Program-made: the position numbers and the translations under genes | Assembly (NCBI RefSeq): GCF_000721705.1 | Contig: NZ_JOJL01000035.1 | Location: 1-64,000, forward strand | DNA from: Actinoplanes subtropicus | GTDB lineage: Bacteria > Actinomycetota > Actinomycetes > Mycobacteriales > Micromonosporaceae | Length of the DNA: 64,000 nt | Direction: 5' to 3' | Notes under the pieces: model-generated | Database searches by the model: none | The model's input: the letters and a program-made list of their open reading frames with translations, nothing else | What the model was told of the DNA's origin: nothing | In this document: positions 17,555 through 26,216 of the stretch, piece after piece | Numbering within the stretch: the stretch's first letter is position 1 | Layout: every line of letters begins with the position of its first letter

Positions 17555-17570
17555 CTAAGAGACCGCTGAA
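17555..17570 (-). promoter_or_regulatory. 11-bp direct-repeat box upstream of COG4705-2
   Basis: CTAAG-N6-CTGAA on the plus strand, i.e. TTCAG-N6-CTTAG towards the gene, followed by 24 nt to the ATG. It lies between the stop of COG4705-3 and the start of COG4705-2. Confidence 0.55.
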
Positions 17571-17574
17571 CGCC

Positions 17575-18366
17575 TCAGGCCGGCCGGATCGGCTCGGGCG
17601 CATCGTCGCGTCGCACGGCAAGGTAGGCGATCAGCGCGACGATCACCGCCGCCCACGCCACGGTCACCGGCCCGGTCCCCCAGCCCAGGCCGCCCCGCGC
17701 CACCGACACGCCCATCCAATCGGCGAACGACGCCCCGAGCGGCCGGGTGATCACGTACGCGGTCCAGAACGCTGCCACCGCGTTCATCCACCGCGCCCGG
17801 AACGCCAGCGCCGGCACCACGATCGCCGCCGCGAACACGAACCCGGACACCAGATAACCCCACCCGAACGTGGTCGCCGTCAGGTCACCGGCCGCCGTAC
17901 CCAGCGCGAAAGTGACCAACACGGTCGCCCAATAGAAGAACTCCGGCCGCCCCCGGGTGACGGTGTGGATCGACAGCGTCCGCTCGCTGACGTACCAGAA
18001 GCCCAGCACCACAACCAGCGCCACCGCGAAGAACGTCGTCGAGATCGTGTACGGAATACCGAGCCCTACATGCAGCACATCGGCGGCCATCGTCCCGAAC
18101 ACGCTGACCATCACCACCGCGAACCAGTACAGGCCGGTCGAGTACGCGCGCGCCCGCATCTGAGCGAGCAGGGCGCCGGCCAGTACCAGCCCGGCCACCC
18201 CGACCGCGATCTCGGGCGCGATCGTGCGGGCCAGGAAGTCCGAGGCGGTCTCCCCCATTCCGGTGGTCAGCACCTTGATGATCCAGAACAACGCCGTCAC
18301 TTGCGGCACCTTGACCGCCAGCGTTGTCGAGCCGATGGGACGCCGGGTCTGTTCGTTGACAGTCAC
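17575..18366 (-). CDS. COG4705-family membrane protein 3
   Basis: 263 aa from GTG 18366. The repeats are LFWIIKVLTTGMGETASDFL, LYWFAVVMVSVFGTMAADVL, FFYWATVLVTFALGTAAGDL and AFWTAYVITRPLGASFADWM, giving about eight spans with one Asp per repeat. The loop after repeat 2 contains YVSERTLSIHTV, shared with paralogs 2 and 4 (ERTLSIHT, EHTLAITS). No ribosome site is obvious. The direct-repeat box 25 nt upstream suggests a leaderless transcript. Divergent from the ABC-2 exporter. Confidence 0.8.
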   Translation of the reverse strand: MTVNEQTRRPIGSTTLAVKVPQVTALFWIIKVLTTGMGETASDFLARTIAPEIAVGVAGLVLAGALLAQMRARAYSTGLYWFAVVMVSVFGTMAADVLHVGLGIPYTISTTFFAVALVVVLGFWYVSERTLSIHTVTRGRPEFFYWATVLVTFALGTAAGDLTATTFGWGYLVSGFVFAAAIVVPALAFRARWMNAVAAFWTAYVITRPLGASFADWMGVSVARGGLGWGTGPVTVAWAAVIVALIAYLAVRRDDAPEPIRPA

Positions 18367-18391
18367 GACGGCACAGGCTCTCGACTCGATC

Positions 18392-18407
18392 CTGAAAATG
18401 CGCTGAA
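18392..18407 (-). promoter_or_regulatory. 11-bp direct-repeat box upstream of COG4705-3
   Basis: CTGAA-N6-CTGAA on the plus strand (TTCAG-N6-TTCAG towards the gene), 25 nt before the GTG start. Confidence 0.65.
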
Positions 18408-18422
18408 AGGGCCGGGACCGCT

Positions 18423-18438
18423 CTTATGCGGCTCTTAT
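18423..18438 (+). promoter_or_regulatory. Variant direct-repeat box for the ABC-2 exporter
   Basis: CTTAT-N6-CTTAT, again with an 11-nt period. Ten nt downstream is CGATTGT, a -10-like element. It would serve the plus-strand ABC operon with a leader of about 100 nt. Confidence 0.45.
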
Positions 18439-18567
18439 GAAACTGTGCCGATTGTTTTAGAGCCGATGCCGATCGTGAACGGCGTCCCGCCTGGACGCCG
18501 AGTGCCGGCAGCCGCGTAGCCCGCGACCACCGACCTCCAGACCTGCTGACGACACGGAGGAGGACCT

Positions 18568-19479
18568 GTGGACGACGGACGCATCGTCGTGTCGGCCCTG
18601 ACCAAGCACTATCGCGGTGTCACTGCGGTGGACGACCTCTCGTTCACCGTCGAGCCGGGCCGGGTGACCGGGTTCCTCGGCCCGAACGGGGCCGGCAAGA
18701 CCACCACCCTGCGCATGCTGCTCAACCTGGTGATGCCGACCGCCGGCACCGCGACGATCGGCGGCCGGCGATATCTCGACCTGCCCGAGCCGGACCGGGT
18801 CGTCGGCGCCGTGCTCGAAGCGTCGTCCGCGCACAAGGGCCGCACCGGCCGTAACCACCTGCGCGCCTGCTGCCTGACCACCGGCCTGCCCCTGACCCGC
18901 GCTGACGAGGTGCTCGACCTGGTCGGCCTCGGCCCGGCCGCTGACCGCAAGGTCAAGGGCTACTCGCTGGGCATGAAGCAGCGCCTCGGCATCGCCGCCG
19001 CCATGCTCGGCGACCCGCAGGTGCTCATCCTCGACGAGCCGGCCAACGGCCTCGACCCCGAAGGCATCCGCTGGATGCGGCAATTGCTGCAAGGGCTGGC
19101 GACGAACGGCAGAACCGTGCTGGTCTCCAGCCATCTGCTGTCCGAGATGCAGGCGCTGGCCGACGACGTGGTGATCGTGGCGGCCGGTCGGCTGGTTCGT
19201 CAGGGCGCCGTCGCGGACGTGCTCGCCTCGATGGGCGGCGACCACCGGGTGAGGGTCAGCACCCCCGAGACCGAGAAACTGACCGCCGCCCTCGCCGGCG
19301 CAGGTGCGACTGTCACCGCCGACGGGCCCGGCAGCCTGGTGATCAGCGGCGTGACCGCCGCGGCGGTCGGCGACACCGCCCTGGCCGCCGGTGTGCCCCT
19401 GCATCACCTGAGCGCCGAGAGCCCCGACCTCGAAGACGTGTTCCTCGACCTCACCCACGCGAAGGCAGCCATCCGATGA
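18568..19479 (+). CDS. ABC-2 exporter ATPase (DrrA-like)
   Basis: 303 aa from GTG 18568, preceded by GGAGGAGG. Walker A GPNGAGKTT, signature YSLGMKQRLGIA, Walker B VLILDEPANGLDPEG and switch His in VSSHLLSEM are complete. The C-terminal part (about 215-300) is the accessory domain common in drug and lantibiotic exporters. It couples to the permease by an ATGA overlap. The substrate may be an antibiotic or an envelope component. Confidence 0.9.
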   Translation: MDDGRIVVSALTKHYRGVTAVDDLSFTVEPGRVTGFLGPNGAGKTTTLRMLLNLVMPTAGTATIGGRRYLDLPEPDRVVGAVLEASSAHKGRTGRNHLRACCLTTGLPLTRADEVLDLVGLGPAADRKVKGYSLGMKQRLGIAAAMLGDPQVLILDEPANGLDPEGIRWMRQLLQGLATNGRTVLVSSHLLSEMQALADDVVIVAAGRLVRQGAVADVLASMGGDHRVRVSTPETEKLTAALAGAGATVTADGPGSLVISGVTAAAVGDTALAAGVPLHHLSAESPDLEDVFLDLTHAKAAIR

Positions 19480-20378
19480 GCCGAACCACCCTCATGCTCC
19501 GCCTCGTCCGCGCGGAGTTCTACAAGCTGCGCACGACCAGCACCTGGTGGATCTTCACCCTGGCCACCTTGGTCAGCACCACCGTGATGCTCATCGTCGA
19601 CTGCGTGAACGCGAACTCGCTGCTCAAACCCTTCGACCAGTACGTGGCGCTGGAGGCACACGGGCACGGCGGCCGGCCGATCCCGGCCGAATTCCTCGCG
19701 CACATGCGCAGCGAATGGGAACTGGGCCACTCCGCGGTCACCCAGGCCACCACCATCTACACCGCCGGGCAGCTCATCGGCGTCCTGCTGGCCTGCCTGC
19801 TCGGCATCGTCCTGATCACCAGCGAGTTCCACCAGCAGACCGCGACCACCACCTTCCTGCTGACCCCGCACCGCGACCGGGTCGTGGCCGGCAAACTCGG
19901 CACCGCGGTGGGCATGGCGTTCCTGTCCTGGCTGCTGTCCACGATCATCAGCGTCACCACCGGCGCGATCTTCCTGCACCACCTCGGCTACGGCACCCAG
20001 CTCGGCAACGCCGGCGTCCTGCGAGCGATCGCGCTCAACCTCGCGGCGTACGCGATTTGGGCCGTCTTCGGCATCGGTTTCGGCGCGCTGATCCGCAGCC
20101 AGCTCGGCGCCACCGTCTCGGCCACTGTCCTCTACCTGATCGGCGCCACGGCCGCCGCGAGCGTATTCGAGCTGATCTACACCTACCTGATCCCCAAGAG
20201 CTGGATCCTCGCCGCGCAGGTCGTCGTGCCCGCGGTCGCCTCCACCGTGATGATCTCGCCGACCAAGACTTTCGACCAGAGCCCACCGCAGTGGGTCGGC
20301 GCCGCGATCCTGATCGGCTACGGCATCCTCGCCGGCGTCATCGGCACCCAGATTCTGCGGCGCCGCGACATCGCCTGA
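19476..20378 (+). CDS. ABC-2 type permease
   Basis: 300 aa. It starts with a cytoplasmic segment VRAEFYKLRTTSTWWIF typical of ABC-2 permeases, followed by six spans with the EFHQQTATTTFLLTPHRDRVVAGKL coupling region in the loop after span 2. It forms a transporter with the preceding ATPase. Substrate unknown. Confidence 0.85.
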   Translation: MSRTTLMLRLVRAEFYKLRTTSTWWIFTLATLVSTTVMLIVDCVNANSLLKPFDQYVALEAHGHGGRPIPAEFLAHMRSEWELGHSAVTQATTIYTAGQLIGVLLACLLGIVLITSEFHQQTATTTFLLTPHRDRVVAGKLGTAVGMAFLSWLLSTIISVTTGAIFLHHLGYGTQLGNAGVLRAIALNLAAYAIWAVFGIGFGALIRSQLGATVSATVLYLIGATAAASVFELIYTYLIPKSWILAAQVVVPAVASTVMISPTKTFDQSPPQWVGAAILIGYGILAGVIGTQILRRRDIA

Positions 20379-20427
20379 CCTAACACGCCGCGCCGGAGTT
20401 GTAGCAGGCTGGGTGGCGGTGGGTGTT

Positions 20428-20443
20428 TTCAACCTTTTCTCAG
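20428..20443 (+). promoter_or_regulatory. 11-bp direct-repeat box upstream of phosphoesterase
   Basis: TTCAA-N6-CTCAG, 10 nt to GTAACGT (-10-like), then 8 nt to the ATG at 20469. Confidence 0.6.
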
Positions 20444-20468
20444 GGTACGGTCGGTAACGTCCGCCTGC

Positions 20469-21467
20469 ATGACTCCACAGCTGTGGCCCCGGCCGGCGCG
20501 TCGCGCCGCCAACGCTCGCCGACGGCGTGAGAAGCGTGCTCGCCGGGGGCCATTGATCGTTGTCGCGGGACTGGCCGCGGCCGCGGTTGCCGCGGCATGC
20601 CAGCACAGTCCCCCGCAAGCGAGAGCGTCCGCCGGTGCCTCTCGACTTTTGCCGGACTCCGAACGCAAGGTGATGGTGATCGTCGAGGAGAACCACGGAT
20701 ACGGTCAGATCATGGGCGACTCCCGCGCTCCGTACCTCAATCAGTTGGCTGCCGACTACGGCACCGCGACCGACTACGACGCCGGCTACCCTACGCATTG
20801 TCCGTCGCTGGCCGCGTACATCCTGCTCACGAGTGGCACCACGGCCGGCATCTGCGACGACAAGGACCCGAAGTCGCACCGGCTGACCGGTGACAACGTC
20901 TTCCAACAGATCAGCGGGTCCGGGCGGCAATGGCGCGATTACGCCGAGTCGTCACCCGGCACGTGCGGGCTGACGAGCAAAGGCCGATATCTCGTACGGC
21001 ATGTGCCGGCCGCCTATTTTGTCCGCTCCCGCGCCGACTGCCGACAATGGGCGATCCCGATGGGCACTACTGCCGGCGGCGCCTTGCACAACGACATCGC
21101 AAACGGCGCGCTGCCCTCCTACGCCTTCGTCAGCCCCGACGCCTGCCATGACATGCACGGCGCCCCGGAGTGCCCGGCGGGCATGGTCGCGGCCGGGGAT
21201 CGCTGGCTGAGGACCTGGCTGCCGCAGATCCTGGCCGGCCCCGATTACCGGGCCGGCCGCCTGATCGTCGTCATCACCTGGGACGAAGGCACCTCGACCA
21301 GCAATCACATCCCCACTGTCGTGGTCGCGCCCTTCCTGCGGCACGTCTCGGCGACCCGGCGGCTCAGTCATTGCTCCACGCTGCGGTTCACCGAGGAACA
21401 ACTGCGCCTGCCGTTGCTCGGCTGCGCCGCGACCGCCCTGTCACTCGGAACCGCATTGGGAATGTGA
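20469..21467 (+). CDS. Exported phosphoesterase (acid phosphatase/phospholipase C superfamily)
   Basis: 332 aa. A very basic N-terminus precedes a membrane segment (GPLIVVAGLAAAAVAAACQ) that may be a lipobox or anchor. The phosphoesterase domain starts at VMVIVEENHGYGQIMG, the metal and nucleophile region of PF04185-type enzymes. YPTHCPSLAAYI, FVSPDACHDMH and VVITWDEGTS follow in the expected order. It probably cleaves phosphate esters or phospholipid head groups outside the cell. Single-gene unit with its own box. Confidence 0.85.
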   Translation: MTPQLWPRPARRAANARRRREKRARRGPLIVVAGLAAAAVAAACQHSPPQARASAGASRLLPDSERKVMVIVEENHGYGQIMGDSRAPYLNQLAADYGTATDYDAGYPTHCPSLAAYILLTSGTTAGICDDKDPKSHRLTGDNVFQQISGSGRQWRDYAESSPGTCGLTSKGRYLVRHVPAAYFVRSRADCRQWAIPMGTTAGGALHNDIANGALPSYAFVSPDACHDMHGAPECPAGMVAAGDRWLRTWLPQILAGPDYRAGRLIVVITWDEGTSTSNHIPTVVVAPFLRHVSATRRLSHCSTLRFTEEQLRLPLLGCAATALSLGTALGM

Positions 21468-21524
21468 AATCACCGCGTCGGCGCAGCCACGGATGCGATG
21501 CTGGCGACGGTGGGCGGCGCCATT

Positions 21525-21540
21525 TTCAGCGTTCCCTCAG
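21525..21540 (+). promoter_or_regulatory. 11-bp direct-repeat box upstream of flippase/GT operon
   Basis: TTCAG-N6-CTCAG, then 28 nt to ATG 21569; TGATCGT is the -10-like element. Confidence 0.55.
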
Positions 21541-21568
21541 CCGACGTTGGTGATCGTGGCCCGGTCCG

Positions 21569-22750
21569 ATGCGGTCGAGCGATGGAGGAGCGCGTGCCGA
21601 TGCGATTCCCCGCACGCCCTTCGTCGTGGCGTTTCCTTCCCGAGCCCGGCGTGCGGCCATGACGGGAGTCGCGGTCGAGCATGATGCCGCGCCATCCGCG
21701 TCCGGGGCGCGGCGGTGGCGTATCGCCCTGGCAATCGCCATTCTCGCGGCGGCGGTGTGGGCGGCCGGCCGGGCCTCGGCCGCGGGTGCGTCGTGGCCGA
21801 GGGCATTCGCGCTGATCGGCGGCCTGCCCTGGGTCCAGATCCTCGGTCTCGGTGTGTTGTGGATCCTGGGGCTGTACGTGCACACGATCGTCCTGGCCTC
21901 GTCGCTGCCGGGGCTCAGTCGCCGCCGCGCCTTGACGCTGAACCTGACCGGCAGTGCCGTCTCCAACGTCCTGCCGCTGGGCGGTCTCGCCGGTACGGCC
22001 CTGAACCTCACGATGACCGCGTCCTGGGGGCACAGTCGACTTGATTTCGCCCGCTTCGTCGTGGTCTCCAAGGCCTGTGACATCGTGGCGAAGCTGTTCA
22101 TGCCGGCCGTCGCGCTGGCGGCTCTGCTGGCCACGGGTGCCCTCACGACCACACGCGCCGCGCCGTGGGCGATACCCGTCGCCGGCGCCGTCGTCGCCGG
22201 AGCGCTGCTGCTGTGGGCGTTGTGCGGACGGGCGACTGCCTTGCTGCACGTTGTCGGCCTTGCGGCACACGCTTGTTCGTGGGCTACGCGAGGCCGCGTC
22301 GTCGGCACCACCTGGGCGGCGGGTGTCCGCGCCCTGCTCGAGGGAACCGACGTGCTGGTGCGGCGGCGCCGGGTGGCGCTGGCCCTGGGCATGGCCGGCT
22401 ACTGGCTCGCTCAGGGCGCCTTGCTGTGGTGCTGCCTGACGGCCGTCGGCCTGCGCCCGCCGGCGGCGGTGGTGTTCGCCGGGCTGGTCGTCGAGCGGGC
22501 GATGACCCTGCTGCCGATCACGCCGGGCGGCACGGGACCCGCCGAGGCCGGCATGGTGACGATTCTCCTGGCGCTCGGCGTCGACCCCACCGGGGCGCTC
22601 GCCGGGGTCCTGCTCTTCCGCTCCTTCGTGTTCGCAGCGGAGATCCCGGTCGGCGCCGCGGTGGGGCTCGGGTGGTGGGTCACCAGGCGGCTGAGCGCAC
22701 GCCGGGATTCCGCAGGCCGCCGGCGTGGGGCTCCACCGGTATGCGCGTAG
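21569..22750 (+). CDS. UPF0104/LPG-synthase-TM family membrane protein
   Basis: 393 aa from ATG 21569; an internal ATG at 21659 is an alternative. Eight or so spans carry the family signatures PLGGLAGTALNLTM (about 135) and LLPITPGGTGPAEAGMV (about 310), like the transmembrane domain of lysyl-phosphatidylglycerol synthases and AglD. Such proteins often accompany glycosyltransferases and are thought to move or handle lipid-linked sugars. The next gene starts within its last codons (10-nt overlap). Confidence 0.8.
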   Translation: MRSSDGGARADAIPRTPFVVAFPSRARRAAMTGVAVEHDAAPSASGARRWRIALAIAILAAAVWAAGRASAAGASWPRAFALIGGLPWVQILGLGVLWILGLYVHTIVLASSLPGLSRRRALTLNLTGSAVSNVLPLGGLAGTALNLTMTASWGHSRLDFARFVVVSKACDIVAKLFMPAVALAALLATGALTTTRAAPWAIPVAGAVVAGALLLWALCGRATALLHVVGLAAHACSWATRGRVVGTTWAAGVRALLEGTDVLVRRRRVALALGMAGYWLAQGALLWCCLTAVGLRPPAAVVFAGLVVERAMTLLPITPGGTGPAEAGMVTILLALGVDPTGALAGVLLFRSFVFAAEIPVGAAVGLGWWVTRRLSARRDSAGRRRGAPPVCA

Positions 22751-23874
22751 CCCACGTCACCGACGTCTACCTCCCCCGGCTGGGCGGCGTCGAACTGCAG
22801 GTCAGTGACCTTGCCGCACACCAACGCCGCCGTGGCGACAACTCCCTGGTCATCACCACCACCGAGGGCGGCGACCAGCTCGGCGATGTCCCTGTTCTCC
22901 GGCTCGGCGCGGGCCGTCGCCTCGCCGCCGGTCCCCATCGGCGGGTGCCCGCCGCCGAGTTGTCCGGTGTGCTGCGCGTCTGCGCCGCGGAGCTGGTACA
23001 CGTACACATCTCGGCCTTCTCACCGCTGTCCTGGACGGCTGCCCGCGTGGCCGCCGCGAACGGCCTGCCGACGGTCATCTCGGTGCACTCGATGTGGCAT
23101 GACATCCTGCCCCTGGTCCGCCGGTACGCCCGTCGGCAACGGGCGGCGAGCTGGCCGGTGGAGTGGACGGCGGTCAGCACCGCGGCGGCCCAGGCGGTGA
23201 GTGCGGCGCTGGACGGCGCCGTCGTCGGAGTGTTGCCCAACGGCATCGATCCCGGCGACTGGCAGACCGTGGGGCCGCCGGCCGAGCCGCCGGTCCCCAC
23301 CCTGGTCAGCGTGATGCGCATGGTCCGCCGAAAGCGACCGCAGGCCCTGCTCGACATCCTGCTCGCCCTGCACGCAAGCCACCCGGCACGGTTCCGGGCG
23401 GTCCTGGTCGGCGACGGCCCGCACCTGCCGCGGCTACGACGCCGGGTGGACGCTTCCGGCTCCGCCGGCGCCATTCACCTGGCCGGCGCGCTGTCCCGCC
23501 CGGCCATCCGCGGCATCCTCTCGGACGCCCAGCTCTACGTCGCGCCGGCGCCGCGCGAGTCGTTCGGCATCGCCGCCCTGGAAGCCCGCACCGCCGGCCT
23601 GCCGGTCGTGGCCCGCGCCGGCACCGGCATCGCCGACTTCATCCGGCCCGAGGTCGAAGGATGGCTGGTCGGCTCCGACGCCATGCTCGCCACGACGATC
23701 GCCGGGCTGCTGGACGATCCGGCCCGGCTCGCCGCCGTCGCCGCGCACAATCGGAGCACCACACCGGCCATGAGCTGGCCGGCGGTTCTCGGCGCCGCCG
23801 ACGCCATCTACGAGGCAGCGATCCGGCGCCAGACCGGCCCGCTGCTGCGGCACACGGCCGGGCAACCCGGATGA
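22741..23874 (+). CDS. GT4-family glycosyltransferase
   Basis: 377 aa (MRVAHVTDVYLPRLGGVELQ). The N-terminal Rossmann domain has the GGVE acceptor loop; the C-terminal domain has VMRMVRRKRPQALL, VLVGDGP and the GT4 EX7E region APRESFGIAALEARTAGLPVV. It probably transfers a hexose or GlcNAc from a nucleotide sugar to a lipid or inositol acceptor. It sits between a flippase-like protein and a PIG-L deacetylase with overlapping frames, which suggests synthesis of a de-N-acetylated glycolipid. Confidence 0.88.
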   Translation: MRVAHVTDVYLPRLGGVELQVSDLAAHQRRRGDNSLVITTTEGGDQLGDVPVLRLGAGRRLAAGPHRRVPAAELSGVLRVCAAELVHVHISAFSPLSWTAARVAAANGLPTVISVHSMWHDILPLVRRYARRQRAASWPVEWTAVSTAAAQAVSAALDGAVVGVLPNGIDPGDWQTVGPPAEPPVPTLVSVMRMVRRKRPQALLDILLALHASHPARFRAVLVGDGPHLPRLRRRVDASGSAGAIHLAGALSRPAIRGILSDAQLYVAPAPRESFGIAALEARTAGLPVVARAGTGIADFIRPEVEGWLVGSDAMLATTIAGLLDDPARLAAVAAHNRSTTPAMSWPAVLGAADAIYEAAIRRQTGPLLRHTAGQPG

Positions 23875-24746
23875 CGCAACGGTTCACGCTGGTGGCGTTC
23901 CACGCACATCCCGACGACGAGAGCCTGCTCACCGGCGGCACCTTGGCGCGCGCCGCCGCGGAAGGCCATCGCGTCGTGCTGGTCGTCGCGACCCTCGGCG
24001 AGGCCGGCGGTGCCGCCGGAGGACGGGAGCTCGGCGCTCGGCGGGAAGCCGAGCTGCACCGCGCGGCCGAAGCGCTCGGCTGCGCCCGCGTCGCCGTACT
24101 CGGCTACCGCGATTCCGGTCTGAACGGCGACTCGCCCTCGACGGCCGGCGATCCACCGCGATTCGTCGACGTCCCGGTCGAGCCGGCCGCGGCGGGGTTG
24201 ATCGAGATCCTCCGTGCGGAGCGCGCGGACGTCCTCACCGGCTACGACGCAAACGGCGGATACGGTCACCCCGATCACCGCCACCTGCACTTGGTGGCAC
24301 GGTATGCCGCAGCCGCGGCCAGGACTCCGGTGTTGCTGGAGGCGACCGTGGACCGGAGGAAGCTGCGAGCCCTGCTCGGCGTGATGAGGCTGGCCGGTCG
24401 CCTGCTCCCGCGGCTGCCGCTGAACGCGGCATCCGACGCGTACACCGCCGGCTCGGCGACGACGCACGCCGTCGACGTCCGCCGCTACTGGAAGCAGAAA
24501 CGCGCCGGCCTGCGCGCACACGAGAGCCAGACGCAGGGCGGCCAGGGATGGCGGACCGTCGCCCTGCTGGCACGGCTGCCCGGTCCCCTGTTCCGCCTGA
24601 TCGCCGGACGGGAGTGGTTCACCGAAGTCGGCCGGCGGCCGGTCACGCACCGTGACGGCGACGTTTTCGCCACCCTACGGCGATCGGCCTGTGTTCTACC
24701 AGAAAACGCGACGCCATGTGCGCGATTGCGGTTACCACTCGAATGA
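23871..24746 (+). CDS. PIG-L family LmbE-type deacetylase
   Basis: 291 aa from ATG 23871, overlapping the GT stop (ATGA). The Zn motif AHPDDE is in FHAHPDDESLLTGG and the third ligand region is GYGHPDHRHLH. Such enzymes remove acetyl from GlcNAc in GlcNAc-inositol (MshB) or GlcNAc-PI type lipids. Operon context with GT4 suggests a product sugar; mycothiol synthesis itself is less likely because no other msh gene is nearby. Confidence 0.88.
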   Translation: MTQRFTLVAFHAHPDDESLLTGGTLARAAAEGHRVVLVVATLGEAGGAAGGRELGARREAELHRAAEALGCARVAVLGYRDSGLNGDSPSTAGDPPRFVDVPVEPAAAGLIEILRAERADVLTGYDANGGYGHPDHRHLHLVARYAAAAARTPVLLEATVDRRKLRALLGVMRLAGRLLPRLPLNAASDAYTAGSATTHAVDVRRYWKQKRAGLRAHESQTQGGQGWRTVALLARLPGPLFRLIAGREWFTEVGRRPVTHRDGDVFATLRRSACVLPENATPCARLRLPLE

Positions 24747-24750
24747 GCGC

Positions 24751-24766
24751 TTCAGCGGAATTTAAG
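24751..24766 (+). promoter_or_regulatory. 11-bp direct-repeat box upstream of COG4705-4
   Basis: TTCAG-N6-TTAAG with TCATGGT 10 nt downstream. The gene starts 61 nt away and has a strong ribosome site (AAGGAGAAATA), so here the mRNA has a leader. Confidence 0.5.
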
Positions 24767-24827
24767 GCGGCATGCTTCATGGTGGGCAGCCGTCGCAAGC
24801 CATTCTGAGCCATTCTAAGGAGAAATA

Positions 24828-26114
24828 ATGTCGGTGACTTATGCCACCGCAGAACGCACGCGTGTCTGGTTGACAAAAGTACCGGCCATCACCGCGACGT
24901 TCTGGGTCATCAAAGTATTGTCCACGACAATCGGTGAGACGTTTGCCGACTATCTGACCGTTAACGTCGGACTGGGGCCGCTGGTCACCGACGCCCTCAT
25001 GGCCGCCGTGCTCGTCACCGCACTGGTCATCCAGTTCCGCACCCGGCAATACACGCCCTGGATCTACTGGCTGTGCGTGGTGCTGGTGAGCATCGTCGGC
25101 ACCCAGATCACCGACTTCTTCACCGACACGCTGGGCGTCAGCCTCTACCTGAGCACTGCGGTCTTCGCCGTCGTTCTCGCCATTGTCTTCGTCGTCTGGC
25201 ACCGCCAGGAACACACCCTGGCGATCACCTCGATCGACACCCCGCGCCGCGAGGCCTTCTACTGGGGAGCCATCCTCACCACGTTCGCGCTCGGCACCGC
25301 GGCCGGCGATCTGGCCACCGAGGCGCTGAGCCTGGGCTTCCGCAACGGCGTGCTGATCTTCGGCGGGCTCATCGCGGCGACCTGGATCGCGTACAAAATC
25401 GGATTCGGTCAGGTTTTGACCTTCTGGATCGCTTATGTGCTGACCCGGCCGCTCGGTGCCTCGATGGGCGACCTGCTCACCCAGGACAAGCAGTTCGGCG
25501 GGCTCGCGCTGGGCGCCAGCGCGACCAGCATCCTGTTCTTCGCAGTCATCATCGTGCTGGTCACCCGGGAGCAGCTGCTGGTCAATCGGCACGGGGTGGC
25601 GGCGAAGGGCAGCGGACCCGCCGGTGGGCATCGGGCCGACTACGCGTGGGCCGCCGCCGGTCTGGTGGTGGTCGCCGGCGTGGGCCTGGGGCTCAGCGCG
25701 ACCCACTCCGACACCTCGGACAGCGGCAGCAACTCCCTGGCCGTGGTAGACCCGGGAGCGCCCGCGGCCGGTCAGTCCGCCGGCACCACCGGTCGAGCGG
25801 CGCCCGCGCGGAAGGTGCACCCGACCACACGGCTCGGCGACCTCACCAGCTTCGCCACCATTGTGACTGACGTGAAGGGCAAGGTCGCCAAGAACGACCT
25901 GGCCGGCGCCAAGGCCCGGATCAAGGATCTAGAGGTGGCCTGGGACGACGCCGAGGCCGGGCTCAAGCCCCGGGACGCCGGCAAGTGGCACCAGCTCGAC
26001 GGCCAGATCGACGATGCCCTCACCGCCCTGCGTGCGGGCAGCCCGAGCCAGTCGACCTGCGCGTCGACGCTCGCCACCCTGCTCACCACCCTGAACAAGT
26101 TCGACGGCATCTGA
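24828..26114 (+). CDS. COG4705-family membrane protein 4 with extracytoplasmic helical domain
   Basis: 428 aa. Residues 1-255 form the COG4705 four-repeat domain: TFWVIKVLSTTIGETFADYL, IYWLCVVLVSIVGTQITDFF, FYWGAILTTFALGTAAGDLA, TFWIAYVLTRPLGASMGDLL. A further span (about 272-292) is followed by a Ser/Gly/Ala-rich linker. A C-terminal helical domain (about 340-428) contains DLEVAWDDAEAGLKPRD, WHQLDGQIDDALTAL and a lone Cys. The other three paralogs lack this domain. The N-terminal half is predicted to be the transporter or channel, the tail a sensor or binding domain; this is inference. Confidence 0.8.
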   Translation: MSVTYATAERTRVWLTKVPAITATFWVIKVLSTTIGETFADYLTVNVGLGPLVTDALMAAVLVTALVIQFRTRQYTPWIYWLCVVLVSIVGTQITDFFTDTLGVSLYLSTAVFAVVLAIVFVVWHRQEHTLAITSIDTPRREAFYWGAILTTFALGTAAGDLATEALSLGFRNGVLIFGGLIAATWIAYKIGFGQVLTFWIAYVLTRPLGASMGDLLTQDKQFGGLALGASATSILFFAVIIVLVTREQLLVNRHGVAAKGSGPAGGHRADYAWAAAGLVVVAGVGLGLSATHSDTSDSGSNSLAVVDPGAPAAGQSAGTTGRAAPARKVHPTTRLGDLTSFATIVTDVKGKVAKNDLAGAKARIKDLEVAWDDAEAGLKPRDAGKWHQLDGQIDDALTALRAGSPSQSTCASTLATLLTTLNKFDGI

Positions 26115-26176
26115 CCGGCCGGGCCGCTGGGTCGTGCTGCGCGGGACGCATCATGACCCGGTGGTCTCCTCCGGGA

Positions 26177-26192
26177 TTCAGCTCCTCGTCAG
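26177..26192 (+). promoter_or_regulatory. 11-bp direct-repeat box upstream of sensor kinase 1
   Basis: TTCAG-N6-GTCAG, 10 nt to CTACGTT, 7 nt to ATG 26217. The spacing and the -10-like CTACGTT are identical to those before dedA1 (38793-38833). Confidence 0.65.
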
Positions 26193-26216
26193 GTTGGGTC
26201 ACCTACGTTCCCGCAC

